From Gemmatimonadales bacterium (GTDB taxonomy: Bacteria > Gemmatimonadota > Gemmatimonadetes > Longimicrobiales > Gaopeijiaceae), in assembly GCA_007692665.1 (NCBI GenBank), contig REBP01000096.1, positions 1 through 48,917 of the forward strand: a DNA stretch of 48,917 nucleotides. Direction: 5' to 3'. This document shows, piece after piece, positions 15,842 through 24,859 of this stretch. The position numbers were made by a program, and so were the translations under genes. A model generated the notes under the pieces. That model was not told where the DNA came from. It ran no database searches and was given only the letters and a program-made list of their open reading frames with translations. Each line of letters begins with the position of its first letter. The first letter of the stretch is position 1.

Positions 15842-18800
15842 CACCCGTCGAGGCCACCCCCGCCGGCAGGCGGGCGACCACCGCCGGCACCCTGCTGTCC
15901 GCCGGCGGGAGCGCCCGGGCCGCCCGGGCCCCCGGCGGCGGGGGGCTGGCCGGCGTTCCGGACCGGCGCGGGGAGCCGCTGCCACTGGTCGGCCGTCAGG
16001 ATCTCCCGCACCTGGTTCATGGCGCCGAGGATCTCCTCGCGTCCCCGCTGGATCTGCGGCTGGATATCGCGGAAGAGCGCGGCCTGCTCGGCCGCGGGCA
16101 CGCCGTCGAAGCGGCGACCCAGTTCCTCGCGGCGCGCGGTGAGCGTGCGGTCGAGCTGGACCGAAACGGCCTCGATGGACTTCATCTGGGTGTCCGACAT
16201 CCCCACCTGGTCAGCGAGTTCGAGGACGACGGGGAGCGGGTTGACCAGCGTCCGATCGAGCATCCCCACCGCGTTGAACCCGGCTGCGCCACGCGCCCCG
16301 CCGGCGCCCCGCACGGCGGCTGCCACCCCTTCTCCCCGCAGCGCTTCCGGGACCTGCTCCCACTGGGCCTCGGTGAGGAGGAGGCGGACCGACGCCATGA
16401 CTTCGGTCGTCTCGGCCTGGCCGGCCTCGATGTGGGGCTGGGCGGACTGGAGCTGCCCCTGCACCCCCTGGAGCGCAGCCATGTTCGGCATCCCTCCACC
16501 CCCCAGGGCTCCGGTCAGCGCCGTCACGACAGGTTCGAGCGCGGCCCTGCGAGGTGCGAGGCGGGCATCCAGAGAGTCCGCGAGAGAGGCGAGGGCCGAG
16601 GACTGCTCCTCGGTGAGCGCGAGGGTTCCGCCGAGGGCGAGGATCCCGCGGGGGGGGTTCGGGAGGAACGCGTCGAGGAGGGCTGCGGGCTCCGGCGTTT
16701 CTCCGCGCATCACCATGCCGATGATCGGGCCCAGCGCACCCATCCCGGCGGCACCGCCCCCACCGGCGCCACCGCCCCATCCGCCACCACCACCACCACC
16801 GCCGCCCCAGCCACCGCCGCCGAAGCCGCCCATGCCCCCACGCCCACCCATGCCACCCATGCCGCCGAAGTCACCCATGCCGCCCATCATGCCGCCCTGG
16901 CCGAAGCCACGATTGGCCTGCGCCGGGTTGCCGCCCAGCGCGACCCGGGCCGAGAGGCGGATGGTGAAGGGTGCCCGGAGCGCGTTGACGCCGCGCCGAT
17001 CCTGGCCAAAGCCCTCGTTCACCTCGTAGCGGAAGGCCTGGGACGCCGCGTCGAACCCGCGCACGTAGAGGAGCGTCGGGTCCGCGCTGGCACCCGCACC
17101 CCACCCGCGCATGTCGTCGCGGCCGTTCACGAGCTGGTCGAACCCGGTGAGCAGGTTCGAGGCATCCACCGACACGGTCATCCTGCGATCGAGACGGGGG
17201 AGGTTCGGCCGGATCCCGAGGCGCATGTCGAGGGTCTGGGTCCAGCCGTTCCGACAGGAGTTCCGATCGGCAAAGCCCCCCATCTGCGATTCGATGCAGC
17301 TGGCTGCCCGGGAGGGCGCGGCCTCGAGGAGGCGGGTCATCCCCGCGGCCACCGCCGGGTCGGAGGCGGTCCGGGGATCGAAGATGAAGGCCACGTCGTT
17401 TCGCAGCCCGTCGCCGTTCACGTCGCGGTCCACGAGGGGCGTGAAGGGAGCACCGGACGAGGTGCGCGCGATGAGGGACACCTCGAACTCGGGCCGGATG
17501 ACCTGGTTCAGCACCAGGTTCAGCGTGTGCCGCCGGTCACCGCTGGAGGTGGCCCAGGTGACTTCGTTGGGGCTCCCCGCCGTGGGCGGGAACATGCCGC
17601 CTCCGCCCCCCCCGCCGAACTGGCCCATGCCGCCGCCGCCTGACCCCTGGTCGCGGGAGAAGCCCAGCGTGTAGTTGGCCATGAACGTGGTGGTGGGTCG
17701 AACCGCCCCCAGTACCTGCGTCGAGAACTGGTGCGTCGAGGAGCGACGGTCGCTGACCACGTCGAAGACGGACCCGAAGGCGGGGTTGATGCGGGATCCG
17801 GCAACGGTGGACGCTCCGGTCCGCTCCACGATGGCCCCGGGATCGCCGTAGAAGGTGCGACCCTCGTTCGCCAGCGTGAAGGTGCGGGTCTCGTCGAGGT
17901 TCAGGTCCTGGTAGCCCCAGAGCCCGACCCCGAGGGACCAGGAGTAGTTGAAGTTCACCGGGAGCCGGCCCATGAGCTGGGTCCGGTAGGCCAGGTCCGT
18001 CCGAAGCGACGAGGGAAGGCTCTGGTTCGGGTTCAGGAGCGTGACCCCGGGTGCCTGGCTGGAGAAGACCGGGGGTGCACCCATGCCGCCGTCGGCGCAG
18101 AGCATGGGAGCCGACATGGGGTCGCTGAAGTACAGGTCCCAGTCGGGGATGGGGACCGCCGAGCCGATGCAGACGAGACGCTGCTCCGACGAAGCGAGGC
18201 CGGTCTGGCGGTAGGCCTGCGAGAAGACCTGGGTCGGCGCCCGCCCGGCGAAGTACCCGATCCCTCCCGTGATGGAGCGCGCCATCCCCGGTCCGGCCGC
18301 GGGCGCGGCACCCTGGGGGAGCCGGTAGCTGAACCCGACACGCGGGCTCCATCCGGAGGCGGAGGGCTGGACATCGGTCCGCCTCCCGAAGGCTTCCTCG
18401 ACGGCCGGGTTGAAGTCCGGACGCTCCGCCAGGCCGGAGTAGTCCCACCGGAGGCCCAGGGTGACCTCGAACGGCTGGCTGATGCGCCAGGTGTCCCCGA
18501 CGAAGAGGCCGGCGTTCACGCGCGACGTGACGGACTCCCGCTCGGTGAGGGACCGCTCGTAGCGCTCCGGCCGGTTGGCCGCGAAATCGTCGAGGGAGGC
18601 GTAGGAGAACGACCCGAAGAGGTTGTCCGTGGACCGCTGGTCGCTCCGCTGGGTCTGGTAGCTGCCCCCGACCTTCAGACGGTGCAGGTGCGGCCCGATG
18701 GGCTGGAGGAACGAGAGTTCGTTGGAGAGCTGCAGGTCGACGGTCCGCGCCTCGGTGGGCATGTTCCGATTTCCGCCGAAGGTCAGGGTCCGGGAGCTCC

Positions 18801-20172
18801 GTGTCCCGTCCTCCCACTCGGAGTTGACCCGCACCCGGCCCTCGGGGAGCTCCACGAAGGGGACCGACTCGTTCCAGTTCTCGCTGAAGGAGGCCGTGAG
18901 CCTGTGGGTCCACGTGGTCCGGAGCCGAGAGTTCAGCGTGAAGGCCACGAGATGCGTGTTCCGCTCCGTGTCACCCCCGCGGTCGGACAGGTCCAGGGCG
19001 CTGATGCGGGTGCTGTCCTGCGCCGCCCGGTTCAGGTTCAGGCGGGTGGAGAGGGAGTGCGAGCTCGCGGAGCCCTGCGAGATGTTCCAGTCCATGCGGC
19101 CGGAGAGCCGCAGGTCGCCGGAGCCCTGGTTGTAGGAGCCGGTCTTGCCGACGGAGGGGATCCCGTACCCGTACTCGAGGATGTCGAGGAAGCGACCCAC
19201 CGAGTCCTGCGCCACCCCGGACCGCGTGGCGGCGAGGGGGTCGTCGGCGCTCAGCGCGAAGCGGTAGTTCGTGTTGTCCTGGAGCTGGAACGAGACGTTG
19301 TAGAAGAGCTTGTTCTGGATCACCGGCCCACCCCAGGAGCCTCCGACGTTCTGCCGACGGAAGCCGTTGGTGGTGGCCGAGGAGTTCATCTGCAGGGCGT
19401 CGTCGTCGAAGCGGTACGACAGCGAGCCGCCCGCCCGGTTGGAACCCCGGGCCGAGGTCATGGCCACGAGTCCGCCGGCGAAGCCTCCCTGGGAGACGTC
19501 GAAGGTGCTGGTGGTGACCTGGGTCCGCCGAACCCCTTCCTCCGGCACGCCCAGGTCGCCCCCGCCCAGCATGATCCCGTCCAGCGTCACCTCGTTGAGC
19601 AGGTCGCTCATCCCGCCCACCGAGAAGCCCATGCGGCCGCTCAGCGAGTCGAGACCGGTGGAGGTCACGCCCGCCGCCATCAGCGCCAGCGTGGCCGGGT
19701 CCATGTCGGGGAGGGGCAGCCGGTTCAGGAGCTCCTGCGAGAGTTCCGTGGTCTGCTCACCGGCCTGACCCTGTCCCGGGGTTCCGCCCCTCGCCGTGGC
19801 CGTGATCCCCTCCAGCGCGATCGCCTGCGATGCCATGACGAAGTCGCGGAGCAGGAGTTCCTCGCTCGCTTCGCGCATGATCGTCACAACCTGGTCCGCC
19901 ATCCCCAGGAAGGTCACCCGGACCAGGTAGACGCCGCCACCGTCGGGGAAGAGCAGCATGAAGCGGCCGTTCCCGTCGGTGAGGACGGAACGGGTCGTCT
20001 CGAGTTCCACCGACATGACCTCGACCCGGGCCCCGGAGATGGGGGCTCCGCTCTCGCGGGTGACTCGACCGGTCAGCACGTCCGCCGCCTGGGCAACGGC
20101 GGGGAGGGGAACGAGCGCCAGGAGGCCCGCGGTGGCCAGGGCAGCAAGGAGAGCGGGGAAGCGACGGCTCAT
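15841..20172 (-). CDS. Oar-like TonB-dependent receptor with Gly-rich and helical C-terminal extension
   Basis: 1443 residues from ATG 20172; an upstream ATG at 20202 is possible but the signal peptide starts at MSRRFPALLAALATAGLLAL. A carboxypeptidase-regulatory-like domain (about 27-105, LTGRVTRESGAPISGARVEV) and a plug (about 130-260, LDSLSGRMGFSVGGMSDLL and LDGIMLGGGDLGVPEEGV) precede a long barrel that ends near residue 1080 (FTIRLSARVALGGNP). Normal receptors stop there. This one continues with a Gly/Met-rich stretch (about 1083-1144) and about 300 helical residues holding two LTxxQ/Spy-like units (LALTEEQSSALASLADSLDA; LLTEAQWEQVPEALRG; ILTADQWQRLPAPVRNAG). Substrate unknown. Confidence 0.88.
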   Translation of the reverse strand: MSRRFPALLAALATAGLLALVPLPAVAQAADVLTGRVTRESGAPISGARVEVMSVELETTRSVLTDGNGRFMLLFPDGGGVYLVRVTFLGMADQVVTIMREASEELLLRDFVMASQAIALEGITATARGGTPGQGQAGEQTTELSQELLNRLPLPDMDPATLALMAAGVTSTGLDSLSGRMGFSVGGMSDLLNEVTLDGIMLGGGDLGVPEEGVRRTQVTTSTFDVSQGGFAGGLVAMTSARGSNRAGGSLSYRFDDDALQMNSSATTNGFRRQNVGGSWGGPVIQNKLFYNVSFQLQDNTNYRFALSADDPLAATRSGVAQDSVGRFLDILEYGYGIPSVGKTGSYNQGSGDLRLSGRMDWNISQGSASSHSLSTRLNLNRAAQDSTRISALDLSDRGGDTERNTHLVAFTLNSRLRTTWTHRLTASFSENWNESVPFVELPEGRVRVNSEWEDGTRSSRTLTFGGNRNMPTEARTVDLQLSNELSFLQPIGPHLHRLKVGGSYQTQRSDQRSTDNLFGSFSYASLDDFAANRPERYERSLTERESVTSRVNAGLFVGDTWRISQPFEVTLGLRWDYSGLAERPDFNPAVEEAFGRRTDVQPSASGWSPRVGFSYRLPQGAAPAAGPGMARSITGGIGYFAGRAPTQVFSQAYRQTGLASSEQRLVCIGSAVPIPDWDLYFSDPMSAPMLCADGGMGAPPVFSSQAPGVTLLNPNQSLPSSLRTDLAYRTQLMGRLPVNFNYSWSLGVGLWGYQDLNLDETRTFTLANEGRTFYGDPGAIVERTGASTVAGSRINPAFGSVFDVVSDRRSSTHQFSTQVLGAVRPTTTFMANYTLGFSRDQGSGGGGMGQFGGGGGGGMFPPTAGSPNEVTWATSSGDRRHTLNLVLNQVIRPEFEVSLIARTSSGAPFTPLVDRDVNGDGLRNDVAFIFDPRTASDPAVAAGMTRLLEAAPSRAASCIESQMGGFADRNSCRNGWTQTLDMRLGIRPNLPRLDRRMTVSVDASNLLTGFDQLVNGRDDMRGWGAGASADPTLLYVRGFDAASQAFRYEVNEGFGQDRRGVNALRAPFTIRLSARVALGGNPAQANRGFGQGGMMGGMGDFGGMGGMGGRGGMGGFGGGGWGGGGGGGGGWGGGAGGGGAAGMGALGPIIGMVMRGETPEPAALLDAFLPNPPRGILALGGTLALTEEQSSALASLADSLDARLAPRRAALEPVVTALTGALGGGGMPNMAALQGVQGQLQSAQPHIEAGQAETTEVMASVRLLLTEAQWEQVPEALRGEGVAAAVRGAGGARGAAGFNAVGMLDRTLVNPLPVVLELADQVGMSDTQMKSIEAVSVQLDRTLTARREELGRRFDGVPAAEQAALFRDIQPQIQRGREEILGAMNQVREILTADQWQRLPAPVRNAGQPPAAGGPGGPGAPAGGQQGAGGGRPPAGGGGLDG

Positions 20173-20293
20173 TGGAACACCGGGAAAACAGGGTGGATGC
20201 ACGTCGCAACCCGCCGGACCGAAAGGGCGACCTGTCCTTGACGCCCGGCTCCGCCCCTTCGTTAGCTCCCCTCCTGCCGGCTCCGGCCCTTGC

Positions 20294-20731
20294 TCAGGCC
20301 TTCTCCACCTGGAGGTAGACCCACCAGTCCTTCATGCGCTCGGGGTCGTTCGATCCCTCGTCGCCCGGCTGGTGGAGCCCGATCCACGACTCGGGATCCC
20401 CCTCGAAGATCCGACGGTACGGCGTCAGGTGATCGTTGGGGGTCAGCATGTCGAGTTCCTCGCCCAGGATCTCCACTTCCATGTGGTCGGCCACCTCGCC
20501 CTCGAAGAGGAGCTCGTCCAGCACGAGGCGGTTCCAGGCGGGGTTGTCGGAGATCCGGTAGAACTTCTTCTTGCGCGGGAGCTGGGTCTCCTCCCGGACG
20601 GCACCGTTCCCGGTGGTGACGGTGCACTTGAACCGGAACTCGCCCTCGTCGTCGCCCGGCGCCTCCAGGTTGTCGTGGATCTGAATCATCTTGAGAATCA
20701 CCCGGATCTTCATGCCGCCGGTCGTGCTCAT
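20294..20731 (-). CDS. Hypothetical protein, possibly a C2-like beta-sandwich
   Basis: 145 residues, with CAGGAG six bases before ATG 20731. No signal peptide, so cytoplasmic. Alternating strands (MKIRVILKMIQIHDNLEAPG, EFRFKCTVTTGN, ADHMEVEILGEELDML) and acidic turns recall C2-like sandwiches, but I do not recognise a family. It lies upstream of the TonB receptor on the same strand with 121 bases between them, so it may or may not be in the same transcript. Confidence 0.7.
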   Translation of the reverse strand: MSTTGGMKIRVILKMIQIHDNLEAPGDDEGEFRFKCTVTTGNGAVREETQLPRKKKFYRISDNPAWNRLVLDELLFEGEVADHMEVEILGEELDMLTPNDHLTPYRRIFEGDPESWIGLHQPGDEGSNDPERMKDWWVYLQVEKA

Positions 20732-20865
20732 CCGCTACTCCTGGTGGGGTGGGGTGGGGGGTACGCGAGGTCGGGACCCGCCGGGCTCCGAACCCGGGGG
20801 TGAACCGCAACATACGGACCCGGTCCGCGACTGTCCACAACCTTTGCCCGGCGTTACCATCGGGC

Positions 20866-22914
20866 ATGTCGCAGCCGCCTCCCGATCGCCTCTCCCGACT
20901 CCGCCCGGCCCTCGTCCGGATGACCCGGGCACCCGGCGCCGTACTCCGGCGGTTCCCCCTCCCCTCGGTCGCCGCGGCCGTGGGCATGGTGATCCTGCTC
21001 CGGGCCGTCCCGGACGGCACCGGCATCGACGCCTTCCCCCCGGTGGCGCTGGGCATCCCCCTCCTGCTGGCCCTCCGCCTCGCCGGAGAACGGGCGCTCT
21101 TTCCGCGAAAGGTGGAGATCGTCCTCTCGGGCGCGGTCATCGCGCTCCTCGCCGCCCTGCACGTGGCCTGGCCGGGGTGGAGCGAGCCGGTCCAGCTGCT
21201 TCGCTTCGGCATGCTCTTCGTGGCCGCCCATCTGCTTGTGGCCGTGCTGCCCTTTGCGCGAAACGCCCAGGGGTTCCGCCCCTTCAACCGCCACCTCTAC
21301 CTGCGGGTGCTGGAGGGCGCCTTCCAGGCCGGGGTTCTCATGATCGGGATCTCGGTTGCCCTGCTGGCGGTGGACCGACTTTTCGGGGTATCGGTTCCGG
21401 GCGACACCTACCTGCGCCTCGCCGTGGTCCTCCTCCTGGGTTTCCTCCCCCTCCACGTGCTGTCGGGGGTGACCTTCAGCCCGGAACGGGAAGACCCCCG
21501 CGCCCTCCACGTACTCGGCCGCTTCATCCTGGTCCCCCTCTCGTCGCTCTACCTCCTGATCCTCACCGCCTACCTGGTCCAGGTGCTCGTCACCCGGAGC
21601 TGGCCCAGCGGGTGGATCGGCTGGCTCGTGGCCTGGATGGGCGTGGTCGGCACGCTCTCGGTTCTCCTGGTGCGCCCCGCCGACCCGTCCCGGGACCGTT
21701 GGGCCTGGTGGTGGGAGCGGATCTTCTGGGTGCTCATGGTCCCCGCCGCCGGCATGTTCCTCGCGGCCCTGGGCAAGCGCATCGGACAGTACGGCGTCAC
21801 CGAACCCCGCTACCTGGGCGTGGTGCTGGGCGGCTGGCTCGCCGCCGTGGCGCTGGGCTACGGCCTTCTTCGCATGCGCGACCTCCGCATCCTGCCCGCA
21901 TCGCTCGCCCTGGTTCTGCTCCTGGCGTGGGCCGGCCCCTGGGGCATGGTGTCGGTGTCCAGGGAGAGCCAGGTCAACCGGCTGGCCATGCTCCTTGCCG
22001 CGCCGGACGCGGCGGCTCCGGAGTCGGGTGCAGTGCAGGCCCTCGCGGTGCAGGCCCTCGCGGCAGACGCCCTCGCGACCGGCGCCCTCGCGGAGGAGGC
22101 CGGTGCGATGGAGTCGAGTACGGGGCAGGATGCGTGGGAGTTCGCCGTGCCGGTTCGGCAGCGAGAGGTCCATGCCGTGCTCACGTACCTGTTCCGGACC
22201 CATCCCGACGTGGACCTCTCCGGGGTCATGGGGGCGGCCTGGGATGCGGAGGTCTCCACAGGCTCGGGACCCCCGGTGCGGGCCAGCACGGTGCCCGAGT
22301 CCGGGCACTGGAGTTCGGCCCGGGCCGACGCGGCCATGGTGGCGCTGGGATTCGATCCTTCGCTGACCTTTCCCGGCGGCGGGCCCGGCATGCGCTCCCT
22401 CGCCCGGCGCGACGCGGGCGGCCAGCTGCCGGTCTCAGGCTTCGACCGCCTCTATTCCGCATCGCTGGGCGAGCTGACCTTCGAGGGGATGCGCGTGGAG
22501 CTTCGCATGACCGCCGGACCGAACCCGACGCTGGAGATCGCCCGACCCGGAGGCGAGGCGATGGTGAGCTTCGACCTTTCGGAACTGCGTCTCCAGATGG
22601 CCGCGCTCGACGGGGACCAGAGCTCCCAGCCCACGCTCGAGCCACGGCAGCCCCGGGAGGTGGATTCAGACGCGCTCAGCTTCGAGGGCGAGTTCGTGGG
22701 CGACGCCCCCGGGGCCGGGCCGCTGCACGGACTCCGCATCCGGGTCGTCCTCGACCGGGTCTTCGTGGAGGCAGTCCCGGAGGGCCGCGGCACGGAGGAC
22801 GGAGGCACCGTGGGGGGCGCGGCAGGGGGCGCGGTGGAGGGCGCGAGGGGGGCCGGATTGATCCATGTGCAGGGTCCGATCTGGATCCTCGTTCGAGGGG
22901 ACGCTGGGGCGTAG
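20866..22914 (+). CDS. DUF4153 polytopic membrane protein
   Basis: 682 residues from ATG 20866. About ten to twelve hydrophobic helices fill residues 30-385, including FGMLFVAAHLLVAVLPFARN, HVLGRFILVPLSSLYLLILT and LGVVLGGWLAAVALGYGLLR, the DUF4153 core. A soluble C-terminal region (about 390-682) follows. It begins with four 15-bp tandem repeats encoding VQALA, VQALA, ADALA, TGALA (22033-22092), a small pentapeptide-like array. A TACCAT (20855-20860) six bases before the ATG and the lack of an SD suggest a leaderless mRNA. Function of the family is unknown. Confidence 0.8.
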   Translation: MSQPPPDRLSRLRPALVRMTRAPGAVLRRFPLPSVAAAVGMVILLRAVPDGTGIDAFPPVALGIPLLLALRLAGERALFPRKVEIVLSGAVIALLAALHVAWPGWSEPVQLLRFGMLFVAAHLLVAVLPFARNAQGFRPFNRHLYLRVLEGAFQAGVLMIGISVALLAVDRLFGVSVPGDTYLRLAVVLLLGFLPLHVLSGVTFSPEREDPRALHVLGRFILVPLSSLYLLILTAYLVQVLVTRSWPSGWIGWLVAWMGVVGTLSVLLVRPADPSRDRWAWWWERIFWVLMVPAAGMFLAALGKRIGQYGVTEPRYLGVVLGGWLAAVALGYGLLRMRDLRILPASLALVLLLAWAGPWGMVSVSRESQVNRLAMLLAAPDAAAPESGAVQALAVQALAADALATGALAEEAGAMESSTGQDAWEFAVPVRQREVHAVLTYLFRTHPDVDLSGVMGAAWDAEVSTGSGPPVRASTVPESGHWSSARADAAMVALGFDPSLTFPGGGPGMRSLARRDAGGQLPVSGFDRLYSASLGELTFEGMRVELRMTAGPNPTLEIARPGGEAMVSFDLSELRLQMAALDGDQSSQPTLEPRQPREVDSDALSFEGEFVGDAPGAGPLHGLRIRVVLDRVFVEAVPEGRGTEDGGTVGGAAGGAVEGARGAGLIHVQGPIWILVRGDAGA

Positions 22915-22948
22915 ACGTCGGTGCGGACCCCGTGTACACACCGACGTC
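22914..22948 (+). terminator. Hairpin at the stop codon of the DUF4153 gene
   Basis: GACGTCGGTG (22914-22923) and CACCGACGTC (22939-22948) form a perfect 10-bp stem with a 15-base loop, starting at the last base of the stop codon. It lacks a T-run, so it may stop transcription with help or protect the mRNA end. Confidence 0.55.
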
Positions 22949-23002
22949 CCGGCACCACCAGCGTCGTCGGCAGGCCGGGCCGCGCGCCAGGCATCCGAAG
23001 GG

Positions 23003-23184
23003 GGTGACGTACTCCCCAATCGATCGCTCCGCGCGGGACGATGGCATCCGTAGTCTCCCAATGGGAGACAAGCGCCGCAGGCGTCCTCTCAAGGAAGGAA
23101 CGCCTCCGGCGTACGTCTCCCATATGATGACCAGAAGCGGAAACGTCTCCGCAAGACCCGTCGGTTGGGGAGAAATACGTCACC
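23003..23184. repeat. Long imperfect palindrome in a convergent intergenic region
   Basis: Outer arms GGTGACGTA-CTCCCCAA (23003-23019) and TTGGGGAG-aaa-TACGTCACC (23165-23184) match in inverse orientation. Inner arms TGGGAGAC..CGCCGCAGGCGT (23062-23084) and ACGCCTCCGGCG..GTCTCCCA (23100-23122) match at 19 of 23 positions. The stretches between keep equal length and partial identity, so the whole 182 bases is one nested palindrome. A third GTCTCCCA (23053-23060) can pair with the same TGGGAGAC. No ORF with support lies in 22949-23245. It may be a MITE-like element or a structured RNA. Confidence 0.65.
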
Positions 23185-23245
23185 ACGATGGTCGGACTCC
23201 CGTCGAGGACGAGTGCGCACCCGTGCGAGGCGCTCCCCCGGCGTG

Positions 23246-24355
23246 TCAGGACCCGGGGAAGGGCCGGAGCTCCTCGGCCAGCGCCGCTGCGGCGGTTGCC
23301 CAGTCGTGGGGAGTGAACAGGGGCGCCGTCACGATGAAGATCACGCCTACCACCACCAGAGCCACTCCGATCCGGTCGCTGGTCTTCCACCTGATGGACC
23401 AGGCGTCGGGGAGAGGTCCGGTGTGCGCCGGGGCCAGGGGGGGCGGGGCGGCCTCCACCGGCGGGGCGGTGTCATCCTCCGCCTCCGCGCCCCCGGGATC
23501 GGCCCCGTCGGCCGGCACCGCCGGCGCCGGCGCCTCCGCATCCCCGTCCCCATCCCCGGCCTCGACTTCGGCCGCAACTTCGGTCGCAACTGCGGCCGCG
23601 TCCGCCGACGCAGCCCCGCGCGCATCCTCCGACTGAGCCCCGCGCGCCTCCCCGGACGGTCCTCCGGACGCTGCTTCGGGCGGAGACTCCGCCACCTCAC
23701 CGGACGCTGCGAGGGGCACCTCACCGGGCGGCGCCTCGCTCGGAGCCACGCCCGGTGCCTCGCTCGAAGCCATGTCCGATCGTTCGGCCGAAGCTCCGAC
23801 TGCCCCCACCGCCGCCCCGGCCGAAGCTTTTCCCCTCTTCCTGCGGCGATTCATCAGGATGCCGGCGTGGCCGATCCGGATCATCTCGTCGAAGGTGAGG
23901 AGGAAGGTGCGGAGGTTGCGCTCCCAGGCGGCGGCCCGGGTCCCGATGCGGGCGCCGGCCCGGGAGACGGCGGCGGCGCGAGCGGCGGACTGGACACCGA
24001 GGATGCCGAGCACGACCTCGATGTAGAGGACCAGCATCAGGGCCAGCAGGACAAGCCCGACGTCGAGCTTGACCTCCCAGAGGGCGTGGAGGAAGACGCT
24101 CCTGCCCCCCTTCCGGTAGTGGCGCTGCCGAAGCATCTCGAGGACGAAGTGGAGGAAGGCCACGACCACGAGCCAGAAGAGGCTCACGAACACGCTCAGG
24201 CCGACGGCCATGCCCAGGTAGAGGATCACGAAGATCCAGCTCTCGTCGTGGTTCCGCACCCACTCCCGGAGCGTCGGGGGACGTGCCTCCTCTACCGCCG
24301 CAGCTGCGGAGGTGGTGGTGGACGAGGATGACACGGGGGGCGAGACCTTGCTCAT
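23246..24355 (-). CDS. Membrane protein with acidic Ala/Pro-rich C-terminal region, unknown function
   Basis: 369 residues from ATG 24355. Hydrophobic helices follow a Ser/Thr-rich start: WIFVILYLGMAVGLSVFVSL, WLVVVAFLHFVLEML, and LDVGLVLLALMLVLYIEVVL. An amphipathic stretch ends in basic MNRRRKRGK, then about 150 low-complexity Ala/Glu/Pro residues and a last helix, RIGVALVVVGVIFIVTAPLF. I do not recognise a family. The ATGA overlap (four bases) with the DUF1232 gene upstream shows translational coupling. It ends facing the DUF4153 gene across the palindrome. Confidence 0.7.
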   Translation of the reverse strand: MSKVSPPVSSSSTTTSAAAAVEEARPPTLREWVRNHDESWIFVILYLGMAVGLSVFVSLFWLVVVAFLHFVLEMLRQRHYRKGGRSVFLHALWEVKLDVGLVLLALMLVLYIEVVLGILGVQSAARAAAVSRAGARIGTRAAAWERNLRTFLLTFDEMIRIGHAGILMNRRRKRGKASAGAAVGAVGASAERSDMASSEAPGVAPSEAPPGEVPLAASGEVAESPPEAASGGPSGEARGAQSEDARGAASADAAAVATEVAAEVEAGDGDGDAEAPAPAVPADGADPGGAEAEDDTAPPVEAAPPPLAPAHTGPLPDAWSIRWKTSDRIGVALVVVGVIFIVTAPLFTPHDWATAAAALAEELRPFPGS

Positions 24356-24777
24356 GGGACCAAACTGCCTCCCCCCGGCATGAGGCGCCAGAAACCCCAC
24401 AGCAGCGCGGCCCAGAGCAGGAGGAGCACGACCAGGAGCCAGGCCAGGAAGACGAGGGGTCTCCGGATCCTGCGCTCGATGAACCGGGTGGCCCGGGCCT
24501 CCGACGCTTCTCGCGCGGGCTCCGGGAGGGCGGCCACCACCCGCGACAGCCCCCAGGGGACGATGAGGAGGTCGTCGACAAGCCCCAGCACCGGCACGAA
24601 GATCGGGACCAGGTCGATGGGACTCGCCAGGTACGCCAGCAGGAGAAGTCCCGCCCCCCGCAGGTGCCACGGCGTGCCCGGGTCCCGGAGCGCATACGCC
24701 ACCACCAGGATCTCCCGCCGGAAGCGGAGGAAGCGGGCCTTCAGGAAGGTTCGGGGGGTCGCGCGGAGGCGGGGCAT
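24352..24777 (-). CDS. DUF1232 (YkvA-like) membrane protein
   Basis: 141 residues from ATG 24777. The DUF1232 core is clear: LLLLAYLASPIDLVPIFVPV followed by LGLVDDLLIVPWGLSRVV, where the ASPIDLVPI-x-VLGLVDD motif defines the family. A C-terminal helix LVFLAWLLVVLLLLWAALLW anchors it in the membrane. Function unknown. First gene of a two-gene unit with the 369-residue membrane protein and divergent from the amidohydrolase at 24860. Confidence 0.85.
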   Translation of the reverse strand: MPRLRATPRTFLKARFLRFRREILVVAYALRDPGTPWHLRGAGLLLLAYLASPIDLVPIFVPVLGLVDDLLIVPWGLSRVVAALPEPAREASEARATRFIERRIRRPLVFLAWLLVVLLLLWAALLWGFWRLMPGGGSLVP

Positions 24778-24859
24778 GGTACAAACCGGTGGTTCGGGGC
24801 AGATTGGGGGAAGGGTCCGGGCCGTCCGGACCCGACGTTTCCCCGACGAGCCTCGGCCC

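Noticed and set aside
22949-23245. Several ORFs of 60-140 codons over the palindrome
   Set aside because: They are continuations of shadow frames from the flanking genes; the palindromic structure explains the sequence better.
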